Shown: positions 16,595-24,654, numbered from the stretch's first letter. The stretch: DNA of 43,334 nt from an uncultured Collinsella sp. (GCA_902494935.1 CABUVH010000004.1:1-43334); one strand, 5' to 3'. A program made the numbers and translations. The notes: generated from the letters alone by a model not told the origin.

Positions 16595-17119
16595 CTAATC
16601 GTGGTATTCGCCGCGGTCCCACTTCTCGAGGAACTCGTCAAAGAAGTGCGGGTCGGCCTGAGCCTCGGCGTCGGCCTTATTGCAGGCATCGATCTTGGCG
16701 ATCAGGGCATCGTGCTCGGGAGTCTTCTCGTAGGGCTCCTCCAGGAAGGCAAGCATGATATCGGCCATCAGGAACTCGCCGGTGATCTTGCCGCCAAAGC
16801 CCACGATGTTGGCGTTGAGCTCGCGACGGGCATACAGGGCAGAGGTCATGTCGCGAACCAGGGCGCAGCGGGCGCCGGGAACCTTGTTGACGGCGTTGGT
16901 GATGCCGATGCCGGTGCCGCACAGGGCCACGCCAAAGTCGGCCTTGCCGCTGGCAACAGCCTCGCCCACGGCCTTACCGTAGATGGGATAGTGCGTACGG
17001 GTGTGGCTGTAGGTGCCGCAGTCGAGCACCTTGTAGCCAGCCTGCTCCAGGCGGTCGGCCAGATAGATCTTCTCGTCCGTAACGATATGGTCGCAACCGA
17101 TTGCGATGGTCTTCTTCAT
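16595..17119 (-). CDS. lacB: Galactose-6-phosphate isomerase subunit LacB
   Basis: 174 residues (family about 171). RpiB/LacAB fold with IAIGCDHIVTDEK at the start, DCGTYSHTRTHYPIYGKAVGEAV, and the loop ALCGTGIGITNAVNKVPGARCALV with the conserved Cys of the active site. With LacA it forms the heteromeric enzyme that converts D-galactose 6-phosphate to D-tagatose 6-phosphate, the entry to the tagatose pathway. The ATG follows GAAAGGACG. It lies 63 bases after lacA in the same operon. Confidence 0.95.
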   Translation of the reverse strand: MKKTIAIGCDHIVTDEKIYLADRLEQAGYKVLDCGTYSHTRTHYPIYGKAVGEAVASGKADFGVALCGTGIGITNAVNKVPGARCALVRDMTSALYARRELNANIVGFGGKITGEFLMADIMLAFLEEPYEKTPEHDALIAKIDACNKADAEAQADPHFFDEFLEKWDRGEYHD

Positions 17120-17182
17120 CAGAACGTCCTTTCGTCTGAATTCACAAGTTGAGGTAGAAGTTCGAGTTCTCGGTGGCTCTCG

Positions 17183-17611
17183 TTAGGCCATCTTGTTGAG
17201 CATGTCGACACGGATCTGGTGACGGCCACCGGCGTACTGGGCGCGCAGGAACTCGCGGGCGATCTTCTTGGCAACCTCGGTGCCCACAACGCCCGGGCCC
17301 ATGGTGACCATGCGCGAGCCGTTGTGCTCGCGGGTCATGTAGGCGGAACGCTCGTCGGAAATGTTGGCGACGACCATGCCCTTGATCTTGACGGCGGCCA
17401 TATAGGAGCCGACGCCGTACTTATCGAATGCGAAGCCCTGGGAATCCTTGTGCTCCAGCAGGTCCTTGGCAACGGCGGTCGCGGAATCGACAAAGTCCGC
17501 GGCAGGGGTCTCGGAATAGTCGACGACCTCGTGACCGTCGGCGATGAGCATCTCCTTGATGGACTCCTTCATCGACATGCCGTCGGCATCGGAAGCGATT
17601 ACAACCCTCAT
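17183..17611 (-). CDS. lacA: Galactose-6-phosphate isomerase subunit LacA
   Basis: 142 residues (family 141-142). MRVVIASDADGMSMKESIKE, DYSETPAADFVDSA and the later MTREHNGSRMVTMGPGVVG match LacA rather than ribose-5-phosphate isomerase B; the catalytic Cys of RpiB is absent, as is usual for LacA. It partners with LacB to isomerise galactose 6-phosphate. It is the first gene of lacABXC. The start has AAGGAGG upstream on the minus strand. The leader region carries a candidate DeoR-type operator and the CCGTTCACGG motif. Confidence 0.95.
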   Translation of the reverse strand: MRVVIASDADGMSMKESIKEMLIADGHEVVDYSETPAADFVDSATAVAKDLLEHKDSQGFAFDKYGVGSYMAAVKIKGMVVANISDERSAYMTREHNGSRMVTMGPGVVGTEVAKKIAREFLRAQYAGGRHQIRVDMLNKMA

Positions 17612-17705
17612 GACATCCTCCTTGAGAGATACGCAGGTGCGTAGTTTCTGTTTGGAAGTGTTGAATCGCGTTCAGGTCCGGGCATCTGAATGTGCGGTTC
17701 TTCAC

Positions 17706-17781
17706 TGTTCGTGTTTATTTGAACACATTCGAACATCAACTGCAAGAATTATTTGTTTATCTTTGTTCTTTTTTGAACAAA
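17706..17781. promoter_or_regulatory. Candidate LacR (DeoR-type) operators upstream of lacABXC
   Basis: The perfect 20-bp dyad TTTGTTCTTTTTTGAACAAA lies at 17762-17781. A second, TGTTC-N10-GAACA, lies at 17706-17725, followed by TTCGAACAT at 17728-17736. A related sequence occurs upstream of the IIA gene (19614-19632). The likely binder is the LacR-like protein of 40565-41329 (inference). The rest of 17612-17851 shows no gene. Confidence 0.6.
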
Positions 17782-17783
17782 TA

Positions 17784-17793
17784 CCGTTCACGG
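17784..17793 (+). promoter_or_regulatory. CCGTTCACGG motif upstream of lacABXC
   Basis: Exact CCGTTCACGG, about 173 bases upstream of lacA and directly next to the 20-bp GAACAAA dyad. Confidence 0.6.
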
Positions 17794-17851
17794 ATGATTG
17801 CCGACCGTCTGGACCCGACGCGGACGTAGCGACCGCGTATTCAACAAACAA

Positions 17852-17884
17852 AAGGGCGGCCGAGAACGTGTCTCGGCCGCCCTT
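17852..17884 (-). terminator. Rho-independent terminator of the membrane-protein gene
   Basis: A perfect 14-bp stem, AAGGGCGGCCGAGA at 17852-17865 with its complement at 17871-17884, 34 bases past the stop codon. On the minus strand it is followed by TTTTGTTTGTT. Confidence 0.9.
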
Positions 17885-17918
17885 CTTACAGTTGATCTTC
17901 CAAAGAACGCTTTGCCGC

Positions 17919-18932
17919 CTACTCAGACTGCCTGCCCTTCTTGGCGTGCTTGGACGGAGCACTCAGAAAGCGGCCCGTCAAATAGTTCGCCGGGCCGGAA
18001 ATATCAATCCCCAGTAGCGTGTGTCCCAGCCACAGAAACGCCGCGAGCACCAGCAGCGGGATAACGCACGAGGTCACGATCATCACAATGACGCCTTCGA
18101 TGAGATCGGTCACTTGCTGCACAATTTCATCGGTCATCTGCTTGGCGCCGCTGGTCACCGACGTGACGAGGCCCGAGGCACCGTCGGCAAGCTGCTCGAG
18201 CACGCTCTTGGACTCTGCGGACTCGGTCTTTTTCTTGCTTGTTTTGGAGCTATCGCTATTTGCCGCACCCGCAGCGTCGGCCGCCTTTTGCTCGGCCGCC
18301 TCGATGCTAACGCGATACGTTTCGTCGACCTTCTGCGACACCCAAACGCTTGCAGGCACCAACGCCATGCCAATTATGGCGACCACCAGCACACGCGTTG
18401 CCACGCGGCGAATGACCGCGCTCGTGCTCCAGCGTCCGTGAATGCCAAGCGACACCGCGAAGAGTACGAGCGAGAACGGAATCAGGATGCCCAGCCCGAC
18501 CGACCATAAAATGGTCAGCAGATATTTTTCGAGGTAGAGCACGGCAAGCACGATACCCAAGTTTCCCGAAAGCTGCGCGAGCTGCTCGGCAACTGGCGTT
18601 CCCGTATCGCCCGGCAGCGCAGTGATACCCGCAGATAGGGCGACGCACGAGGTTGTGAGCGCCAAAACATTGCCCTTCTTTTGATCGATGACCTCGATGG
18701 TGGAGTCCCAAGTCTTGGTATCGGCAAAATGCGGACGAGCTACAAAGCCCGACAGCAGCGCCAGTACCACGAGCGCAACGATAAAGCCAATCTGCAGCTT
18801 TTTGTTTGCGCACACGACATCGGACAGGCTGGGCTGCAGCTCGGTTACCGTCGTATGCTCGGTTATCTGGACAGGACGCCCATGAGCCATCTCGCGCGCA
18901 TCTGTCTTTTGAATCAATCCGTTGTCCGGCAT
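17919..18932 (-). CDS. Membrane protein of unknown function
   Basis: 337 residues; the family is not recognised. Hydrophobic segments appear at about 47-66, 88-106 (weak), 124-163 (probably two helices), 180-198 and 279-305. A polar, Lys/Ser/Glu-rich region (about 205-245) lies between the fifth and sixth, with a Gln/Glu-rich helix before the last segment. The C-terminus is short and basic (PSKHAKKGRQSE). The start has a perfect AGGAGG on the minus strand. It is monocistronic with its own terminator, placed between the lac operon and the IIA gene. Nothing in the sequence connects it to sugar transport; a sensor or envelope role is possible but unsupported. Confidence 0.75.
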   Translation of the reverse strand: MPDNGLIQKTDAREMAHGRPVQITEHTTVTELQPSLSDVVCANKKLQIGFIVALVVLALLSGFVARPHFADTKTWDSTIEVIDQKKGNVLALTTSCVALSAGITALPGDTGTPVAEQLAQLSGNLGIVLAVLYLEKYLLTILWSVGLGILIPFSLVLFAVSLGIHGRWSTSAVIRRVATRVLVVAIIGMALVPASVWVSQKVDETYRVSIEAAEQKAADAAGAANSDSSKTSKKKTESAESKSVLEQLADGASGLVTSVTSGAKQMTDEIVQQVTDLIEGVIVMIVTSCVIPLLVLAAFLWLGHTLLGIDISGPANYLTGRFLSAPSKHAKKGRQSE

Positions 18933-19026
18933 TTGGACACCTCCTCAGTCCGGGGCTTAATGCGAAAGAAAGTATACCCACCGAGCAAAAATCGAACGGG
19001 AGGACGAACGAAGCGCACCAAGACTG

Positions 19027-19115
19027 TCCCCAATGACTATCTCCGGATGAGTTGCGGTGGAATAGGGATTGTTTTGCGCCCGCCGGCCCCTATTCAGTCC
19101 CCATTTCACCGCAAC
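19027..19115. repeat. Dispersed intergenic element with nested inverted repeat
   Basis: It starts with TCCCCAATGACTAT (also at 14410-14423). Outer arms GTTGCGGTG (19051-19059) / CACCGCAAC (19107-19115) enclose AATAGGG (19061-19067) / CCCTATT (19088-19094). Same nested style as at 6558 and 14465. Confidence 0.6.
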
Positions 19116-19130
19116 TTGGAGGAGGACAGA

Positions 19131-19163
19131 AAAAGCCCTGCCGCGGGTAGCGGCAGAGCTTTT
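19131..19163 (-). terminator. Terminator of the PTS IIA gene
   Basis: AAAAGCCCTGCCGC (19131-19143) pairs with GCGGCAGAGCTTTT (19150-19163) with one mismatch, 28 bases beyond the stop. The A-run becomes the U-tail on the minus strand. Confidence 0.85.
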
Positions 19164-19190
19164 GGAAGGGGACTTGGTTGTGAGGGCTCG

Positions 19191-19529
19191 TTAGGCGAGC
19201 TTGGCCTCGAGCTCGGCGATGCGCTTGTAGGCATCGATGGTAAAGCGGGTCTGCTTCTCCAGAATCATAGTGGTCATGAGAGTGTCCTGAGCGTGAGCCA
19301 TGATGAAGGTCATCTCCATCTCGCCGCCGCCGGCCTCCTGCGAAAGCAGTTTGGTCTGCGTGTCGTGGGCACCGATGAGCGCATCGCTGGCATCCTTGTG
19401 CAGCTGTTCGGCCTTCTCAAAGTCACCCTCGCGAGCAGCATCGAGCGCTGCAAGCAGATCGGTCTGGGCGTCACCTGCGTATGCGACGATCTCGAATCCA
19501 ACCATCGAGATTTCTTCTTTGGTTGCCAT
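19191..19529 (-). CDS. Lactose/cellobiose-type PTS enzyme IIA
   Basis: 112 residues, LacF/CelC size. Cytosolic phosphocarrier that takes phosphate from HPr and passes it to the IIB domain of a permease. The active His is His79 in MAHAQDTLMT, matching the family's HAQDHLMT. The conserved first helix reads MVGFEIVAYAGDAQTDLL, and a trimer-forming coiled bundle follows. It is the only IIA in the window, while four IICB fusions lack their own. It probably serves several of them. Monocistronic, with its own terminator. Upstream are two CCGTTCAC-type motifs and GAAC-rich sequence like that before lacA. Confidence 0.94.
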   Translation of the reverse strand: MATKEEISMVGFEIVAYAGDAQTDLLAALDAAREGDFEKAEQLHKDASDALIGAHDTQTKLLSQEAGGGEMEMTFIMAHAQDTLMTTMILEKQTRFTIDAYKRIAELEAKLA

Positions 19530-19613
19530 ATTGCGTTCCTTTCACATATGAACCAATGGAGAGCATCGCGTCCGGGCATACGCGCTGCGTTGTGTATGAC
19601 AGAAACAATAACA

Positions 19614-19713
19614 TTCAAACAAAAAAGAACAGCTCAAAACGTAATTTCGAACTATGAACGGTCACTTTTCGCCCGTGAACGGTTTATAAACCAATCTGAA
19701 CAATATCGAACAC
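19614..19713. promoter_or_regulatory. Control region of the IIA gene
   Basis: ATTCAAACAAAAAAGAACAG near 19614 resembles the lacA-leader dyad. TTCGAAC lies at 19646-19652. ACAATATCGA (19700-19709) also occurs at 25998 and 30922 upstream of the second and third LacI-linked operons. Confidence 0.5.
19656..19682 (-). promoter_or_regulatory. Two CCGTTCAC-type motifs upstream of the IIA gene
   Basis: An exact CCGTTCACGG on the minus strand lies at 19673-19682. A weaker copy, ACCGTTCAT on the minus strand, lies at about 19654-19662. They are 127-153 bases before the IIA start. Confidence 0.55.
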
Positions 19714-19743
19714 AATTAGCGGCAACCCAAACAGGGCCGCACC

Positions 19744-20748
19744 CTAACGCAAATCGCGCACCGTATCGCCCTCTACGAGCACACCGGGAATCAGCATGTG
19801 CTCCACGCCAGACGCACCCCCATCGGCGCCGGCAATCTTGTCGACCGCCCACATGCCGACGCGCTTGTTGTCAAAGCGCACCGTGGTCAGGCGACGGTCG
19901 GGCACGATATCGCCCAGGCTGTCATCAACACCCACCACGCTCACGTCCTCGGGCACACGCCTTCCGCACGACTCGAGCCCGCGAATGCAGCCGTAGGCCA
20001 TGGCATCGTTGGAAGCATAAATGGCCGTACAGGTCGGATCTTCCGCCAGAGCCTGACCGGCAGCATATCCGCTCTGTGCCGTCCAATCCCCACGGACGAG
20101 TCGCGGCGGCTCAATTCCATGCGCGCGCAATGTCTCGCGCCAGCCTTCCTTGCGCCGCATGCCCGAAAGTGAGCGCTCGGGACACGAGATAAAGTGCACG
20201 GTCTTGTGTCCCTGCCCCAGCAAGTACTCGACCACCTGGCGCGAGCAATCGAACTGGTCGTTATCGACCGTTGAACAGAGCGGGTGCTCCAGCATCGTAA
20301 CGAGCACCGTCTGCATGCCGGGCAGCGGCTCGAAGGTGCCAAAGTCCGCCGGCATGCGATTCATGATCACGACCATGCCATCCACCGGCAGCGCGCTCAT
20401 GCGCGACGATGCGCTCTCGAGGGTATAGGGATGTCCATCTACTTTAGTGAGGGTGATGGCATAGCCATGTTTGTCGGCCGCGGCGGCAAAGCCCTCCATA
20501 CGGTCGAGGTTGCCGGTACCGGTAATGTTGAACATGGCGACGCCGACGGTCTTAAACTTGCCACGGCGCAGCGATCGACCGGCGAAATTGGGGCGATACC
20601 CCAGCTCGCGCATGGCGGCACGCACGCGTTCCTTGGTCTCGGGGCGCACACTGGGCGAATCGTGCACGGTGCGCGAGACCGTCTGCTCCGAAACGCCCGC
20701 GAGGCGCGCCACGTCTTTGACGGATACCGATTTTTTAACAGCGGCCAT
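19744..20748 (-). CDS. LacI-family regulator of module 1
   Basis: 334 residues. The helix-turn-helix is VSVKDVARLAGVSEQTVSRT (recognition pair EQ), then a hinge with FAGRSLRRG. The sugar-binding core has DGMVVIMNR, YASNDAMAYG and DVSVVGVDDS. The ATG start has AAAGATCG upstream on the minus strand. It is divergent from an IICB permease and LacG-like enzyme, and three dyads of type ATGTTAACGTTGCCAT lie in the gap, so it probably controls that operon and itself. The inducer is unknown; a phosphorylated or free beta-galactoside is likely. The other LacI regulators here (10067, 24655, 29826) are clear paralogues with different recognition helices. Confidence 0.9.
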   Translation of the reverse strand: MAAVKKSVSVKDVARLAGVSEQTVSRTVHDSPSVRPETKERVRAAMRELGYRPNFAGRSLRRGKFKTVGVAMFNITGTGNLDRMEGFAAAADKHGYAITLTKVDGHPYTLESASSRMSALPVDGMVVIMNRMPADFGTFEPLPGMQTVLVTMLEHPLCSTVDNDQFDCSRQVVEYLLGQGHKTVHFISCPERSLSGMRRKEGWRETLRAHGIEPPRLVRGDWTAQSGYAAGQALAEDPTCTAIYASNDAMAYGCIRGLESCGRRVPEDVSVVGVDDSLGDIVPDRRLTTVRFDNKRVGMWAVDKIAGADGGASGVEHMLIPGVLVEGDTVRDLR

Positions 20749-20762
20749 AGGTCGATCTTTCT

Positions 20763-20778
20763 ATGTCAACGATGCCAT
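20763..20778 (+). promoter_or_regulatory. Module 1 LacI operator, site 1
   Basis: ATGTCAACGATGCCAT, 15 bases upstream of the regulator's own start, so binding here would block its transcription. Confidence 0.65.
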
Positions 20779-20861
20779 TGGTGGCACCCTACGCAGTCAA
20801 ATGAAACGTCTTCAAGTATATCTAACGCCTCCCCCACCATACGCTCACCACCCAAAACCTA

Positions 20862-20871
20862 CCGTTCACCG
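20862..20871 (+). promoter_or_regulatory. CCGTTCACCG motif, module 1
   Basis: CCGTTCACCG, one base from the exact form, about 235 bases upstream of the IICB gene. CCGAACGG at 20886-20893 may be a degenerate second copy. Confidence 0.55.
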
Positions 20872-20907
20872 ACATTTTTGCTTCCCCGAACGGCTTTTGT
20901 CGCCCTA

Positions 20908-20923
20908 ATGTTAACGTTGCCAT
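20908..20923 (+). promoter_or_regulatory. Module 1 LacI operator, site 2
   Basis: ATGTTAACGTTGCCAT, central in the 357-base divergent gap 20749-21105. Confidence 0.7.
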
Positions 20924-21027
20924 TGTGCAAACACAGAGCTACCGGGCGGCTCAAACGTTTACGCGTAAGGAATCGACGGTTCGCAGGCACAGGAACCACC
21001 GGTTCGCGTCTTTTTTTGTGTCACAAA

Positions 21028-21043
21028 ATGGCAACGTCAACAT
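21028..21043 (-). promoter_or_regulatory. Module 1 LacI operator, site 3
   Basis: ATGTTGACGTTGCCAT on the minus strand, 62 bases before the IICB start. The rest of the gap holds no gene. Confidence 0.7.
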
Positions 21044-21105
21044 TTTGGCAACCGAAAGTCAAAAGCTACCATCGTTGCTAACCCACCGACTCTTAGGAGC
21101 ATTGC

Positions 21106-22872
21106 ATGGAGCAACTCATCGCCATCATCGAAAAGGGCCAGCCCTTTTTCAACGCGATCGCCCGCAACAAGTACCTCAAGGCGATCCGCGACGGCTTTAT
21201 CTCCGTCATCCCCATCATCATCTTCTCGTCCATCTTCTGCCTGGTAGCCTCGGTCCCCAACATCTGGGGTTTCTACTGGCCCGATGACATCAACAACGCC
21301 CTGTGGAAGTGCTACAACTACTCCATGGGCATCCTGGCCATCGCCTGCGCCGCCACCACGGCCAAGCACTTCGCCGACGCTCAGAACCGCGATCTGCCCA
21401 AGAACAACCAGATCAACTTCATCTCGTGCATGTGCGCGGCCATCATCGGCTTCTTGCTCCTTTCGAGCGACACGATCGCCACGGACGCCGCCAGCGGTTT
21501 CAACACCACCTACCTTGGTTCCAAGGGCCTGCTGACCGCCTTCATCGCTGCGTTTGTGACTGGCATCATCTACAAGTTCTTCATTAAGCGCAACATCACC
21601 GTCAAGATGCCCGAGCAGGTTCCGCCCAACATTTCGCAGACCTTTAAGGACATCATCCCCTTCTCCGTTTGCATCACCGTCTTTTGGGTCTTTGACATCG
21701 CCTTCCGCGCTGCTTTTGGCTTCTGCTTTGCCCAGGGCGTCATCCAGGTGTTCCAGCCCCTGTTCACCGCTGCCGACGGCTATATCGGCCTCGCTGTGAT
21801 CTACGGCGCCATGAGCCTCTTCTGGTTCGTCGGCGTCCACGGCCCCTCGATCGTCGAGCCCGCCATCGCCGCCGCTCTCGTTGCCAACATGACCGACAAC
21901 CTGGCTGCGTTCCAGGCTGGCCAGCACGCTTCCGCTGTCCTGACCCAGGGTGCCCAGTACTTCGTCGTCTGCATGGGTGGCACCGGCGCCACGCTCGTCC
22001 TGGTCTTTATGTTCTGCTTCCTGGCCAAGTCCCAGGAGATGCGCGCCGTCGGTAAGGCCGCCATCGTCCCCGTGTGCTTTGCCGTCAACGAGCCGCTGCT
22101 GTTCGCCGCACCCATCGTGCTCAATCCCGTCTTCTTTGTCCCGTTTGTCTTTGCCCCGATCGCCAACATCTGGATCCTCAAGATCTTTATCGACTTCTTG
22201 GGCATGAACGGCTTTATGTACACCCTGCCCTGGACCGTCCCCGGCCCCATCGGCACCATCATGGGCCTGGGCTTCCAGCCGCTCGCCTTTGTGATGCTCG
22301 CCCTTATCCTGGTCGTCGACTTTGCCCTGTACTACCCGTTCTTCCGTGCCTATGACGCCCAGAAGTGCGCCGAGGAGGCCGAGATCTCCCAGGAGGAGCT
22401 CGCCGCCAAGAACGCCGAGAAGGCCGCCAAGCTTAACGATGCCTTCCAGGGCAAGGCTGACGCCAAGAGCGTTGCCGCCGGCGCTGCTGCCGAGGCTGTA
22501 AAGACCGATGCTCCCGCCGCTGTCGCCGTTGAGGCAACGACCGCCAGCGACCTCAACGGCAAGCGCGTACTCGTGCTCTGCCAGGGTGGCGGAACCTCGG
22601 GCCTGCTCGCCAACGCGCTGGCCAAGGCCGCCAAGGAGCGCGGCATTGATCTTGAGACCGCTGCCGAGGCCTATGGCAACCACGTGGACATGCTCCCCGA
22701 CTTCGATCTGGTCGTCCTGGCCCCGCAGGCCGCAAGCTACCTGGCCGACCTGCAGAAGGACTGCGAGCGCGTGGGCAACAAGTGCGTCGCCTGCCGTGGC
22801 AAGCAGTACATCGAGCTCTCCCAGAACGGCGATAAGTCTCTCGCCTTCGTCTCCGAGCAGCTTTCGAAGTAA
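21106..22872 (+). CDS. Lactose-type PTS permease, IICB fusion (module 1)
   Basis: 588 residues with the LacE layout. A membrane IIC domain (about 1-425) starts with FIEKGQPFF-like IIEKGQPFFNAI and includes FVGVHGPSIVEPAI and NEPLLFAAPIVLNP, the conserved substrate-site loop. An Ala/Glu-rich linker of about 60 residues follows, then a IIB domain whose phosphocysteine is Cys492 in VLVLCQGGGTSGLL. It imports and phosphorylates a beta-galactoside or related disaccharide. No IIA domain is present; the IIA at 19191-19529 is the nearest donor. The ATG follows TAGGAG. It is first in an operon with the LacG-like gene. Compared with the two other module permeases, the linker and the IIB loop (CQGGGTS versus CAGAGTS) differ most. 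Confidence 0.92.
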   Translation: MEQLIAIIEKGQPFFNAIARNKYLKAIRDGFISVIPIIIFSSIFCLVASVPNIWGFYWPDDINNALWKCYNYSMGILAIACAATTAKHFADAQNRDLPKNNQINFISCMCAAIIGFLLLSSDTIATDAASGFNTTYLGSKGLLTAFIAAFVTGIIYKFFIKRNITVKMPEQVPPNISQTFKDIIPFSVCITVFWVFDIAFRAAFGFCFAQGVIQVFQPLFTAADGYIGLAVIYGAMSLFWFVGVHGPSIVEPAIAAALVANMTDNLAAFQAGQHASAVLTQGAQYFVVCMGGTGATLVLVFMFCFLAKSQEMRAVGKAAIVPVCFAVNEPLLFAAPIVLNPVFFVPFVFAPIANIWILKIFIDFLGMNGFMYTLPWTVPGPIGTIMGLGFQPLAFVMLALILVVDFALYYPFFRAYDAQKCAEEAEISQEELAAKNAEKAAKLNDAFQGKADAKSVAAGAAAEAVKTDAPAAVAVEATTASDLNGKRVLVLCQGGGTSGLLANALAKAAKERGIDLETAAEAYGNHVDMLPDFDLVVLAPQAASYLADLQKDCERVGNKCVACRGKQYIELSQNGDKSLAFVSEQLSK

Positions 22873-22881
22873 GTAACGCTC

Positions 22882-22916
22882 AGGGCCAGCCGACCATCCA
22901 CAGCCGGCTGGCCCTT
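22882..22916 (+). other. Intercistronic hairpin, module 1
   Basis: AGGGCCAGCCG pairs with CGGCTGGCCCTT across a 12-base loop, in the 66-base gap between permease and glycosidase. There is only a weak T-tail, so it may act as a partial terminator or an RNA stability element. Confidence 0.6.
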
Positions 22917-22938
22917 CGATTTAGACGATTGGATCATC

Positions 22939-24378
22939 ATGTCCGTTAACCCTGCTAGCGTCACCAACCCGCCTGCGCAGTTTCCCGAGGACTTTGTCTT
23001 TGGCGGCGCCACCGCTGCCTACCAGGTAGAGGGCGAGACCCGCACCCACGGTAAGGGCAAGGTTGCCTGGGACGACTTCCTGGAGGCCCAGGGGCGCTTC
23101 TCCCCCGATCCCGCTTCGGACTTCTACAACCAGTACCCCGTCGACTTGGAGCTGTGCGAGGAGTTCGGTATCAACGGCATCCGCCTCTCCATCGCCTGGA
23201 GCCGCATCTTCCCCAACGGTACCGGCGAAATCAACCCCGAGGGTGTCCAGTTCTACCACGACCTCTTCGCCGAGTGCCACAAGCACCACGTTGAGCCGTT
23301 TGTCACGCTGCATCACTTCGATACGCCGCTTCCCCTCTTTGAGAAGGGCGACTTCCTCAACCGCGAGACCATCGACGCCTTTGTGGACTTTGCCACCTTC
23401 TGCTTTAAGGAGTACGCCGACCAGGTAACCTACTGGTTCACCTTTAACGAGATCTGGGCCGACGCCTCCAACACCTACATTGAGGGCACCTTCCCCGGTG
23501 GCGTCAAGGCGCATCTGGCCGAGGCCTTCCAGTGCGAGCACAACATGATGCTCGCCCACGCCAAGGCCGTGCTGGCCTTCCACAACGGCGGCTTTAAGGG
23601 CAAGATCGGCGTCATTCAGTCGCTGGAGTTTAAGTATCCGCTCAACGAGAACGACCCCGCCGACATCAAGGCCGCCAACAACGAGCACGTGCTGCAGAAC
23701 CAGTTTCTGCTCGACGCCACCTTCCGCGGCGACTATGCCCCCGACACCCTCGAGTGCGCCAACCGCCTGGCTGCCGTCTCAGGCGGCACCATCGAGATCC
23801 TGGACGAGGACCTCGAGATTATGCGCGAGGCCGCGCTCTACAACGACTACCTGGGCGTTAACAACTACCAGTGCCGCTTCTTGAAGGCTTACGATGGCGA
23901 GAACGACCTGCACCACAACGGTACGGGCGAGAAGGGCACCGGCCGCTGGCGCGTCAAGGGCATTGGCGAGCACGTGAACAAGCCTGGCATCCCCACCACC
24001 GACTGGGACTGGATCATCTATCCCGAGGGCCTGTTCGATCTGCTCGTCTACATTAAGCAGCGCTACCCCAACTACAAGCAGATCTTCATCACCGAGAACG
24101 GCATGGGCTACAAGGACCCCTACAAGGACGGTTTTGTGGACGACCAGCCGCGCATCGACTACATCGAGCAGCACCTGCGCTGGTTGCTCAAGGCCATGGA
24201 GGTGGGCGTCAACGTGGGCGGCTACTTCCTGTGGAGCCTGCAGGATCAGTTCTCCTGGACCAATGGCTACAACAAGCGTTACGGCTTCTTCTACGTTGAC
24301 TTTGAAACCCAGAAGCGCACGCCCAAGGCAAGCGCATACTGGTATAAGCACGTGGCGCAGACCCGTCGTCTGGACTAG
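22939..24378 (+). CDS. 6-phospho-beta-galactosidase, GH1 (module 1)
   Basis: 479 residues, LacG-like. It hydrolyses phosphorylated beta-galactosides imported by the PTS, giving galactose 6-phosphate plus the aglycone sugar. The N-terminal GH1 signature is FVFGGATAAYQVEG; the acid/base is Glu171 in FTFNE and the nucleophile Glu386 in ITENG. The phosphate-binding segment SWTNGYNKRY contains the Ser, Lys and Tyr that hold the 6-phosphate, plus the Trp that in LacG favours galactosides over glucosides. Overall wording (GVQFYHDLFAECHKHHVEPFV and others) is close to lactococcal LacG. The start has only a weak ribosome binding site (TTGGATC), so coupling to the upstream permease is likely. 6-phospho-beta-glucosidase activity cannot be excluded. 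Confidence 0.9.
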   Translation: MSVNPASVTNPPAQFPEDFVFGGATAAYQVEGETRTHGKGKVAWDDFLEAQGRFSPDPASDFYNQYPVDLELCEEFGINGIRLSIAWSRIFPNGTGEINPEGVQFYHDLFAECHKHHVEPFVTLHHFDTPLPLFEKGDFLNRETIDAFVDFATFCFKEYADQVTYWFTFNEIWADASNTYIEGTFPGGVKAHLAEAFQCEHNMMLAHAKAVLAFHNGGFKGKIGVIQSLEFKYPLNENDPADIKAANNEHVLQNQFLLDATFRGDYAPDTLECANRLAAVSGGTIEILDEDLEIMREAALYNDYLGVNNYQCRFLKAYDGENDLHHNGTGEKGTGRWRVKGIGEHVNKPGIPTTDWDWIIYPEGLFDLLVYIKQRYPNYKQIFITENGMGYKDPYKDGFVDDQPRIDYIEQHLRWLLKAMEVGVNVGGYFLWSLQDQFSWTNGYNKRYGFFYVDFETQKRTPKASAYWYKHVAQTRRLD

Positions 24379-24440
24379 CGGCTTGCGACGAGCGGTTGGC
24401 GGAGTTGCACCGCCCACATAACCTGTCCCCATTTCTCAGC

Positions 24441-24486
24441 CGGGGGCGGCACGTCACACGGCGAGCCGCCCCCGACCTTTTTGTTC
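24441..24486 (+). terminator. Terminator of module 1 operon
   Basis: CGGGGGCGGC (24441-24450) pairs exactly with GCCGCCCCCG (24465-24474), followed by ACCTTTTTTG. It is preceded by the recurring word CCTGTCCCC. Confidence 0.9.
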
Positions 24487-24500
24487 AGGTCGGAAGCCGT

Positions 24501-24643
24501 TTGTCTCGATCTGTAACATCTAGCCGAGTTTTTTGGTCCTAGCTGTTACAGATTGAGACGAACAGGATTGCTCTTTCCGAAGAATCTAAATCTGTAACAC
24601 GTAGCCCGCTTTTGACCGTCTACCTGTTACAAATCGAGACAAA
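24501..24643. repeat. Pair of 60-bp palindromic elements (units A, B)
   Basis: Unit A (24501-24562) has arms TCTCGATCTGTAACA / TGTTACAGATTGAGA around a loop CCGAGTTTTTTGGTC. Unit B (24583-24643) has the same outer arms but the loop core CCGCTTTTGACCG. The pair lies between the convergent module 1 terminator and the next LacI gene. Confidence 0.85.
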
Positions 24644-24654
24644 CGGAGTAGGAC

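Noticed and set aside
21037..22683. A 548-codon open frame antisense to the module 1 permease; similar long antisense frames over 30983-32953 and 41432-43117
   Set aside because: They mirror GC-rich genes with clear family motifs, their products are low-complexity (Gly, Val, Asp, His rich), and no ribosome binding site or domain supports them.
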